From positions 1,488,001-1,552,000 of the forward strand of contig OZ241345.1 of the NCBI GenBank assembly GCA_965200175.1: 64,000 nucleotides of DNA, written 5' to 3'. Numbering within the stretch: the first letter of the stretch is position 1; each line of letters opens with the position of its first letter. This DNA comes from Azophilus sp026709365. Its GTDB lineage: Bacteria; Pseudomonadota; Gammaproteobacteria; Pseudomonadales; Azotimanducaceae. A model generated the notes under the pieces. It was not told the DNA's origin. It worked only from the letters and a program-made list of their open reading frames with translations, and made no database searches. Below, piece after piece: positions 57,637 to 64,000 of the stretch. The translations under genes were made by a program, and so were the position numbers.

Positions 57637-59811
57637 GTGAAGACGCCGTCCAAACCGCCCCGTCGGGACCTCGTGTTGGTCGGGGGAGGGCACAGCCACG
57701 TCCAAGTGCTCAAGTCGTTCGGCATGGCGCCATTGGACGGGGTTCGAGTCACCGTGGTTGCCCGGGAGGTCCATACGCCTTATTCAGGCATGCTGCCTGG
57801 ATACGTAGCGGGGTTTTATCGATGGAATGACATTCACATCGACCTCGGCCCGCTGTGCCGCTTTGCGGGTGCCCGTCTGCTGGCAGATGAGGTGAGCGGG
57901 CTTGACTTGGATGCAGGCTGGGTTCACTGCGCCCAGCGGCCGCCCATTCGCTTTGACCTGCTGTCCATCAACTGTGGCGCGGCGCCGGAGGCTCCCGTCG
58001 AATTGGGCGTCCGCGTCAAGCCCATTGGCCGCTTTCTGCCTGCCTGGGACGACCTACGCGACCGCATCCGTCCCAATGCCAAGCTGGTGCTTGTCGGCGG
58101 CGGCGCCGGCGGCCTTGAATTGGCCTTGGCCGCCCGCCGGGCCCTGCCGGAATCCACCGATATCAAGGTGGTCGCCGACGACATTCTGCCGGGCCACGGC
58201 TTTCTGGCGAAAAGGCTGCTCCTTGGCGAGTTGGCCAAAGCGGACATAGCCCTAGTTCGCGGCCAGGTCGCCTCAGGGTCGCCGCAGGCGCTGCGCTTGC
58301 GGGATGGCGCGGAACTGGCATTCGATCATCTGTTTTGGGTGACGGGCGTCCGAGCGCCGTCCTGGGTTGCGGACAGCGGGCTGGCCACCGACGGCAAGGG
58401 CTTCGTCCGGGTGAATGCCAACTTGCGCTCCGTTTCCCACGAACGGGTTTACGCCGCCGGGGACATCGCCCATCTCCAAGGCGGAGGACGCCCGAAGTCC
58501 GGCGTTTACGCGGTGCGCGCGGGGCCTGCGCTGGCGACCAATTTGCGCCGTTTCCTTGTCGGCCGTTCGGCGCGGCCCTTTCGGCCCCAGCGCCGCGCCT
58601 TGAGCCTGATCGGCACCGGCGACGGCCGAGCGGTGGCCTCTAAGGGCGCCTTGGCCGTTTCCGGGCGCTGGGCCTGGCATTGGAAGCGGTGGATTGATCG
58701 GCGCTTCATGCGGCGCTACCAAGCGTTGCCGACCATGGATGAGGCGGCGCTGGAGGACGGCGCTGGGCTCGACGCCATGCGCTGCGGCGGCTGTGGCGCC
58801 AAGATCGGAGCCAGCGTACTTAAACGGGCGCTGTCCCGGCTGCCCGTGCAATCAGGCGCTCATCTGCTGCAGGGCATCGGTGATGATGCAGCCCTGCTGG
58901 TGCCCGACCCTGCCCCCTTGGCCTTGACCATCGATGGTTTTCGCAGCCTGGTGGACGATCCCCACCAGTTCGGCCGCCTGACCGCCCATCACTGCCTGAA
59001 TGACATCTACGCCATGGGCGCGGTGCCGACCGGCGCCTTGGCGCTGGCGACGGTGCCGCTGATGTCGGAGGCTTTGATGGAGGATGAGCTGCACCAAATG
59101 CTGCTCGGTGCGGTGCAGGTCTTGAACGCCGATGCCGTGCCGCTGGTGGGCGGCCACTCCGCCGAAGGCGCGGAGCTGTCGCTGGGCTTGGCGATCAGCG
59201 GCGCAGCGGTCGATCCCCCGCTGGGCAAGGGGGACGCGCAGCCCGGCGACCGGCTGATCCTCACCAAGCCTTTGGGCATCGGCGTGCTGCTCGCCGCGCA
59301 CATGCGTGGCATGGCGCCCACCGCCCAGGTCCACGATGGCCTGCGCCGCCTGGACCGCTCCAATGCCGATGCGCTCGCCGTGCTGCGCCGGCACGGCGTT
59401 CGTGCGGCCACCGACGTCACCGGCTTTGGCCTAATCGGGCACTTGGCGGAGATGTTGGACGCCAGCGGGCTGGGCGCGGAGCTTTGGTTGGATGGTTTGC
59501 CTGTCTTGGGCGGGTCGATGGACGCTTTCGAGCGCGGCGCGGCCAGCGTGCTGCAAGCCGAAAACGAGTGCAGGCTGTCCCGCTTTGAACTGCGCGGCTG
59601 CCTGCCGGCGGATCCGGCCGTCCGGCTGTTGGCCGATCCGCAAACCGCCGGTGGTCTGCTGGCCTGCGTACCGGATGCGGAAGCGCCGGCCTGCCTGCAA
59701 GCGCTGCGCAATGCCGGATACGCCGGCAGCGCCTGCATCGGGATCATGGCTGAAGGCGCGAGCTCGATCTCGCATGGGACGCACCGGGCCGAAGTCGCCG
59801 ACCATGGGTGA
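57637..59811 (+). CDS. selD: Selenide, water dikinase fused to a pyridine-nucleotide-disulfide oxidoreductase
   Basis: A 724-residue fusion. Residues 1-340 are an NADH-dehydrogenase-like flavoprotein with LVLVGGGHSHVQVLKSFG, TPYSGMLPGYVAG, a second GGGAGGLELALAA and VYAAGDIAH. Residues 375-724 are SelD, which makes selenophosphate from selenide and ATP; GGCGAKIG supplies the essential Cys386 (Cys17 in E. coli), with Ala in place of the dispensable second Cys; ATP/Mg motifs follow in GIGDDAALLVPDP, HCLNDIYAMGAVP and GGHSAEGAELSLG. Such fusions occur in several proteobacteria and cyanobacteria. GTG 57637 is the likely start. No selA, selB or selU is in the window. Confidence 0.95.
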   Translation: MKTPSKPPRRDLVLVGGGHSHVQVLKSFGMAPLDGVRVTVVAREVHTPYSGMLPGYVAGFYRWNDIHIDLGPLCRFAGARLLADEVSGLDLDAGWVHCAQRPPIRFDLLSINCGAAPEAPVELGVRVKPIGRFLPAWDDLRDRIRPNAKLVLVGGGAGGLELALAARRALPESTDIKVVADDILPGHGFLAKRLLLGELAKADIALVRGQVASGSPQALRLRDGAELAFDHLFWVTGVRAPSWVADSGLATDGKGFVRVNANLRSVSHERVYAAGDIAHLQGGGRPKSGVYAVRAGPALATNLRRFLVGRSARPFRPQRRALSLIGTGDGRAVASKGALAVSGRWAWHWKRWIDRRFMRRYQALPTMDEAALEDGAGLDAMRCGGCGAKIGASVLKRALSRLPVQSGAHLLQGIGDDAALLVPDPAPLALTIDGFRSLVDDPHQFGRLTAHHCLNDIYAMGAVPTGALALATVPLMSEALMEDELHQMLLGAVQVLNADAVPLVGGHSAEGAELSLGLAISGAAVDPPLGKGDAQPGDRLILTKPLGIGVLLAAHMRGMAPTAQVHDGLRRLDRSNADALAVLRRHGVRAATDVTGFGLIGHLAEMLDASGLGAELWLDGLPVLGGSMDAFERGAASVLQAENECRLSRFELRGCLPADPAVRLLADPQTAGGLLACVPDAEAPACLQALRNAGYAGSACIGIMAEGASSISHGTHRAEVADHG

Positions 59812-59932
59812 AGCAAAAGTCGTGGACACCTCACGCTTCCTCCGTTACTGTTTACCCATACAGAAGTTAGCGTAGTCGGCGGTTGGCCTTGGATCGGCCA
59901 ATCCGGCTAACATGGCAACCTTGGAGGCGGGC

Positions 59933-60928
59933 ATGAGCAGGTCGCAACCCTCAGTCAACAGCACAGGCAGCGGTCGGCGCATCGCCAAGGGCGCACCCAA
60001 GCGCAAGAAGCTGATCGCCTTCGGCTGGTACGGCGGCAAGTTCAGCCACCTGCCCTTCATCCTGCCGCATATCCCGGAAGACGCCACCCACTTTTGCGAC
60101 GTTTTCGGCGGCTCCGCCGCGGTGATTCTCAATCGGCCACCCGCGCCGGTGGAGACCTACAACGACATTGACGAGGAACTGGTCAACTTCTTCACCGTGC
60201 TGCGCGATCAAAGTGATGACCTGATTCGCGCCATCGGCCTGACGCCCTTTTCCCGCGAGGAGCTCGCCAAGGCTTGCGAATACGAACCGGATTTGCCGGC
60301 CATCGAGCGGGCGCGGCGCTTCTTCGTGCGCGCTCGGCAAACCCGCACCGGCTTGGCCCAAACCAGCAGCGAAGGCCGCTGGGCCCATTGCGTACTGACT
60401 TCCCGCGCCGGCATGGCGGGTGCCGTCTCCCGCTGGTTGGGCTCCGTCGAGGCCCTGCCGGAGATTGTCCAGCGCCTGGCTAGGGTGCAGATCGAAAACG
60501 CTCCTGCATTGGAGGTTATCCAGCGTTACGACACGCCGGAAACCGTCTTCTATCTCGACCCGCCCTATGTCCATGCCGCCCGTGGCGACAAGGCCGTCTA
60601 TGGCCACGAAATGATCGATGCGGAACACGCCGAACTCGCCGCGGTGCTCCACACCATCCGCGGCCGTGCCGTGCTGTCCGGCTACCGAACCCCGCTCTAC
60701 GACCACTTGTACGCAGGCTGGCGCCGGGTGGATGCACCGCCGCGCAACTGTCACTCGGTGCGTCAACCCAGGCAGGAGTCCTTGTGGATGAACTTTGAGC
60801 AGACAGCGTCATCACCGATGATGAGTTGGCGAACCGGATTGCCCACCGAAATTGATGTGGAACTGGATTCTTGCGGTGCGCCCCTGGACGTGCGGGAAGA
60901 CTGGCGAGGTCTGCTGGAGAGCGCTTAG
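59933..60928 (+). CDS. DNA adenine methylase (Dam-like, D12 class)
   Basis: A 331-residue N6-adenine methyltransferase. The AdoMet-binding motif is WYGGKFSHLP (from residue 32), FCDVFGGSAAVILN follows, and the catalytic motif is DPPY (209-212) in VFYLDPPYVHAARG. The N-terminal Lys/Arg-rich tail is not conserved. ATG 59933 with GGAGG upstream is favoured over ATG 59912. No restriction enzyme is adjacent, so it is a solitary methylase, of a type frequent in phages and mobile elements. It lies 121 bases after selD. Confidence 0.92.
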   Translation: MSRSQPSVNSTGSGRRIAKGAPKRKKLIAFGWYGGKFSHLPFILPHIPEDATHFCDVFGGSAAVILNRPPAPVETYNDIDEELVNFFTVLRDQSDDLIRAIGLTPFSREELAKACEYEPDLPAIERARRFFVRARQTRTGLAQTSSEGRWAHCVLTSRAGMAGAVSRWLGSVEALPEIVQRLARVQIENAPALEVIQRYDTPETVFYLDPPYVHAARGDKAVYGHEMIDAEHAELAAVLHTIRGRAVLSGYRTPLYDHLYAGWRRVDAPPRNCHSVRQPRQESLWMNFEQTASSPMMSWRTGLPTEIDVELDSCGAPLDVREDWRGLLESA

Positions 60929-60943
60929 ATTGCCGTTGACCAA

Positions 60944-61582
60944 ATGCCCGCAGACCTTGGATCAAGTGAAACTGGCGGGGCCAAAATTCTGATCGTCACC
61001 GATCCGATGTGCTCCTGGTGCTGGGGCATGACGCCGGAGGTGGACCGGGCGCGGGTCGTGCTGCCGGAGGCGTTCGACCTGTTGATGGGAGGCATCAACA
61101 TTCACGGCACCCAGCCGATCGGTGAGTTCGGACGCGGCCACCTGATGGGCATCTGGCGCGAGGTCCAAGCCACCACGGGCCAAGCTTTTGGCTTTCAGCT
61201 GCCGACGCCGCTGATCTACAACAGCACCTTGCCCTGCATCGCGGTCCAAGCCGTCCGGCAGGTGCTTGACGCACCGCCCTTCGATTACCTGCATCGCTTG
61301 CAGGAGCGCTTCTTCGTGGAGGGGGCGGACATCAACAATCTTGAGGTCTTGGCCGCAGCCGCCCAGGATTGCGGCGTGGATCGCGAGGCGTTTCTGCAAG
61401 CTGCCGGGTCGGAGAAGGTGCGGGCCGCAACATACTTTCAGATGAGCACGTCCCGGGACTTCGGCACCAACGCGCTGCCGTCGGTTCTGGAGCAGCGGGG
61501 CCGTGAACGGCGCCTCTTGGCTGGCGGCTACCTCACCGCGGAGGCGTTGCTGGAGTTTGCAAGGCAGCCCACCCTGCTTTGA
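60944..61582 (+). CDS. DsbA-family (FrnE/COG3531-like) thioredoxin-fold protein
   Basis: A 212-residue cytoplasmic protein with a DsbA-type thioredoxin fold and inserted helical domain. The active site is C23-x2-C26 in VTDPMCSWCWGMTPEV, and the cis-proline region is TNALPSVLEQ. No signal peptide. Relatives include 2-hydroxychromene-2-carboxylate isomerase-like and FrnE-like proteins; function uncertain. Sits 15 bases after the methylase and ahead of the convergent metX gene. Confidence 0.85.
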   Translation: MPADLGSSETGGAKILIVTDPMCSWCWGMTPEVDRARVVLPEAFDLLMGGINIHGTQPIGEFGRGHLMGIWREVQATTGQAFGFQLPTPLIYNSTLPCIAVQAVRQVLDAPPFDYLHRLQERFFVEGADINNLEVLAAAAQDCGVDREAFLQAAGSEKVRAATYFQMSTSRDFGTNALPSVLEQRGRERRLLAGGYLTAEALLEFARQPTLL

Positions 61583-61629
61583 AGGCCGTTGGCTGATTCA
61601 GCGCACGTTGTGGCGGGTGCTCGCAAGCC

Positions 61630-62712
61630 TCAGAAGAAACCGGCGATGGCGGGTCGGAAGCGATCCATATCGACCAGGAAGGAGTCGTGTCCCTGCAAGG
61701 AGCCCAAGCGCTGGAAATCGACGTCCTTGACGTGCGGCGCCAGAGCGGCGGCCAAGTCGGCCTGCTGGTGGGCGGGGAAGAGGAAGTCCGACTCCACGCC
61801 AATGATCAGCGCTTGGTCCAGCTCAAGCTGGCTGAACGCCCGGTCCAGTGTGCCGCCGTGGTCGGCGGCGTCAAACAGGTCCATGGCCCGGGACAGATAC
61901 AGGTAGCAGTTGGCGTCGAACGCGCCGATGAATCGGTTGGCGTGTGCCTCAAGGTAGGATTCGACCTCGAAGTCGATGCCGAACGGATGATCGTGGGGCG
62001 GCTCCGCCGTGGCCCGCTCGCGCCCGAAACGCTCCGCCCACTCCGCTGCCGAGCGATAGGTGATCATGCCGAGCTTGCGCGCCAGCCGCATGCCGGTGAT
62101 CGGCACCTTCTCGAAGTCGTAACCGCCTTGGCGCCACTCGGGGTCGCGACGAATCATCTCCCGCTGCAAGGAGCGCAGCGCAATGGCGAAGGGCAGGCTG
62201 CGGGCGGCGGCGGAAATCGAAACCAGCCTCCCGCTGCGGCCGGGATGGAGCAGAGCGAAGGCCAGCGCCGTCATGCCGCCCATCGAAGCGCCGACCACGG
62301 CGTGGACCCTGTCGATGCGCAAATGGTCCAGCACTTGGGCGCCCGCGGCGGCGATGTCCTCCAGGCAGAGCACTGGAAAGTCGAGCCGATAGTGGCTGTT
62401 GGTGGCTGGGTTGATCGAAGCGGGTCCGGTGGAGCCGAAGCAGCTGCCCAGCGAGTTGACGCAAATCACGAAGAAGCGGGTCGTGTCGATCGGCTTGCCT
62501 GGGCCGACCATGTCCTCCCACCAACCCGCAGAGGGGTCTTCAGGCGAGGAGGCGATGTGGGCGGACGGCGACAGGCCAGTGAAGACCAGCACCGCGTTTT
62601 CCCCTCGGGGATTGAGCGTGCCCCAAGTCTCGAAGGCGATGGTGGGACTGTCCAAGACGCCGCGGCGCATGGGGAACGGCCCGTCAACGACGAGTTTCCT
62701 GACGGCGCTCAC
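61630..62712 (-). CDS. metX: MetX-family O-acyltransferase (homoserine or serine)
   Basis: A 360-residue alpha/beta-hydrolase-fold acyltransferase. The nucleophile is Ser143 in VVGASMGGMTAL; the acid/base are in GVESDFLFP and LGSLQGHDSFLVD. The substrate-site segment reads VNSLGSCFGSTGPASINPAT. The protein as a whole resembles the Xanthomonas group reported to be L-serine O-succinyltransferases in cysteine synthesis rather than homoserine O-acetyltransferases, so the metX name should not be taken as proof of substrate. Monocistronic or cotranscribed with the acyl-CoA dehydrogenase 13 bases upstream. Confidence 0.9.
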   Translation of the reverse strand: MSAVRKLVVDGPFPMRRGVLDSPTIAFETWGTLNPRGENAVLVFTGLSPSAHIASSPEDPSAGWWEDMVGPGKPIDTTRFFVICVNSLGSCFGSTGPASINPATNSHYRLDFPVLCLEDIAAAGAQVLDHLRIDRVHAVVGASMGGMTALAFALLHPGRSGRLVSISAAARSLPFAIALRSLQREMIRRDPEWRQGGYDFEKVPITGMRLARKLGMITYRSAAEWAERFGRERATAEPPHDHPFGIDFEVESYLEAHANRFIGAFDANCYLYLSRAMDLFDAADHGGTLDRAFSQLELDQALIIGVESDFLFPAHQQADLAAALAPHVKDVDFQRLGSLQGHDSFLVDMDRFRPAIAGFF

Positions 62713-62725
62713 GGGTTGTTGGTTC

Positions 62726-63904
62726 TTAGGCCAGGTTCCGGCTCGACGGCCTGCCCAGCAGCCGGTCGGAGATGATGCGCAGTTGAATCTCGCTGGTGCC
62801 CTCGAAGATCTTGGTCAGCCGGGCGTCGCGCCAGTAGCGCTCCACGGCGTGCAGCTTGGTGTAGCCGGCCCCGCCAAGGATCTGCAGGGCGTCGGAGGTG
62901 ACCCGTTCGGCCATCTCGCTGGCGTACCACTTCACCATGGCGGCTTCGCGGTCAGCCTTCTCGCCGTTGTCCATGAGGGTGGCGACGTGGTACATGAGCT
63001 GCCGGGCGGCTTCCACTTCGCTGGCCATGCGGGCAATCTTGAAGCGGGTTTCCTGGAAGTCGGCGATGGGCACGCCGAACTGCACCCGTTCGTGGGCGTA
63101 GTCCATGGCGTCCTCAAGCGCTCCCCGCGCCAAGCCGATGGAGCGCGCTGCGGTGTGCGCCCGGGCCACGTTCAGCCAATTGACGGTGTTCTTGAAGCCG
63201 TCGCCGGCACCGCCGGTGATGACGTTCTCCTTGGGAATGCGGCAGCCGTCGAAAGCCAGCTCAAAGGTGTTCCAGCCAAAGTAGCCGATCTTGGGGATGG
63301 GCGACCCGGAGCAGCCCTCGGGCAGGGCGCCGCGCTCCTTTTCGATGATGAAGCTCTTCAGGCCTTTGAGCGTCGGATCGTCGCTGCCCTCGGCGCGGGC
63401 CAGCAGTTGAATGTAGTCGGCGCCGTCGGCAAAGGTACACCAGTACTTGTTGCCGGTGATGACCCATTCGTCCCCGTCCAGCACCGCCCGGCAACTGACC
63501 GAGGCGAGGTCGGAGCCGACATTGGGTTCGGAGAGGGATACGGCGGCCAGATACTTCCCTTGGGCGGCCTTGGCGGTCAGTTCGCGGCGCTTGTCCTCCG
63601 GCCAGCCGCCGACGCCCATCAGCGAGGCCGCCCGGGCGATGATGCTGGCCACGCTCATCCAGCCCCGCGCCAACTCCTCGGCCACCAGGCAGTACTCAAA
63701 GACGCCCAAGCCCATGCCGCCATGCTCCTCGGACATCTGGATGCCGAAATAGCCCATCTCCCCCATCTTGTCGCGCAGCGCCATGGGGATTTCGCCCTGC
63801 ACGGGATCCAGCGCGTTGGCTGTCGGCAGCACTTCGTTTCGGGTGAACTCCCGCGCCACGTCCTGAATCATGCGGCGCTCGTCGGTGAGGTAGTGCTCGG
63901 TCAT
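62726..63904 (-). CDS. Acyl-CoA dehydrogenase
   Basis: A 392-residue flavoprotein that introduces an alpha,beta double bond into an acyl-CoA. Features include AVSLSEPNVGSDLASVSCRAV (FAD/substrate strand), GNKYWCTFADGADYIQLLAR, GVPIADFQETRFKIARMASEVEAARQL, ILGGAGYTKLHAVERYWRDARLTKIFEGTSEIQLRII, where E in FEGT is the likely catalytic base. It passes electrons to ETF and thus to ETF-QO at 28.4 kb. Length normal. The start follows a CoA-ester lyase stop by 12 bases. Confidence 0.94.
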   Translation of the reverse strand: MTEHYLTDERRMIQDVAREFTRNEVLPTANALDPVQGEIPMALRDKMGEMGYFGIQMSEEHGGMGLGVFEYCLVAEELARGWMSVASIIARAASLMGVGGWPEDKRRELTAKAAQGKYLAAVSLSEPNVGSDLASVSCRAVLDGDEWVITGNKYWCTFADGADYIQLLARAEGSDDPTLKGLKSFIIEKERGALPEGCSGSPIPKIGYFGWNTFELAFDGCRIPKENVITGGAGDGFKNTVNWLNVARAHTAARSIGLARGALEDAMDYAHERVQFGVPIADFQETRFKIARMASEVEAARQLMYHVATLMDNGEKADREAAMVKWYASEMAERVTSDALQILGGAGYTKLHAVERYWRDARLTKIFEGTSEIQLRIISDRLLGRPSSRNLA

Positions 63905-63916
63905 GGGGATTGGGTT

Positions 63917-64000
63917 TCAGATGCCGATCAGGTCGGCGCGGTCGATGGTGTTCTGAACGATGCGGATGCTGGCCGCATCGACCATTACGCCATCCACGTT
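63917..64000 (-). CDS. HpcH/HpaI-type CoA-ester lyase, C-terminal end
   Basis: The last 27 codons (NVDGVMVDAASIRIVQNTID, then RADLIGI) match the C-terminus of citrate-lyase-beta/malyl-CoA-lyase-type proteins, where MVDAA-I is conserved. The gene enters from the right edge. It precedes the acyl-CoA dehydrogenase, which suits a pathway via beta-methylmalyl-CoA or mesaconyl-CoA. Assigned on a short piece. Confidence 0.65.
   Translation of the reverse strand, partial: NVDGVMVDAASIRIVQNTIDRADLIGI

Overview
The window is a high-GC (roughly 60-65 % by eye), gene-dense chromosome segment with many overlapping ATGA/GTGA gene junctions. Its gene content suggests a gammaproteobacterium: a Vibrio/Shewanella-style TtpC-ExbB-ExbD-TonB system, PhoB/PhoR, ETF-ubiquinone oxidoreductase, a SelD fused to an FAD/NAD oxidoreductase, a Xanthomonas-type MetX, and lar genes. 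Catabolic genes (acyl-CoA ligase and dehydrogenase, Rieske oxygenase, amidohydrolases, molybdenum hydroxylase) point to an aerobic organism feeding on organic acids and aromatics. An IS630 insertion, several broken genes and at least two families of dispersed hairpin repeats point to a genome that is decaying or repeat-rich, as in many marine or host-associated lineages. That lineage assignment is inference.

Layout. 0-5 kb: a TPP-dependent E1 alpha fragment, an acyl-CoA ligase, and a DUF262 gene split cleanly by an IS630 element. 5-16 kb: a penicillin-acylase-type lipoprotein, a DUF3604 lipoprotein coupled to a Rieske oxygenase, an alpha/beta hydrolase with an AraC regulator, a decayed TonB receptor and an M20 amidohydrolase. 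16-22 kb: cyclophilin, thioesterase, GST, two tandem amidohydrolases, a truncated monooxygenase, then a probable Zur-box-controlled merC-zur pair. 22-25 kb: MOSC protein, an unrecognised 558-aa protein, remnants of an IS5 transposase, an HNH nuclease and an ankyrin protein, and tRNA-Ser(GCU). 25-36 kb: murF, moaA, DUF1285, ETF-QO, a three-subunit molybdenum hydroxylase with a MoaD-like protein, a HAD protein and an SDR.

36-46 kb: phoBR behind a Pho box, dienelactone hydrolase, the six-gene TonB energy-transduction operon, ribE and pyrF. 46-55 kb: a compact six-gene cluster on the minus strand (YghO-like acetyltransferase, MobA-like nucleotidyltransferase, diacylglycerol-kinase-type lipid kinase, Asp/Asn beta-hydroxylase, GMC oxidoreductase, choline/ethanolamine-phosphate-type cytidylyltransferase). 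I read it as an undescribed lipid or head-group modification pathway. It follows an exported aldo/keto reductase-larB-larE operon. 55-64 kb: rhodanese, MauD-like thioredoxin, membrane hydrolase and SelD fusion in one run, then a lone DNA adenine methylase, a DsbA-like protein, MetX, an acyl-CoA dehydrogenase and the tail of a CoA-ester lyase.

The strongest leads are the 46.3-52.4 kb lipid-type cluster, an intergenic repeat that appears to sit inside the coding sequence of one of its genes, and the genome-wide hairpin repeat families.
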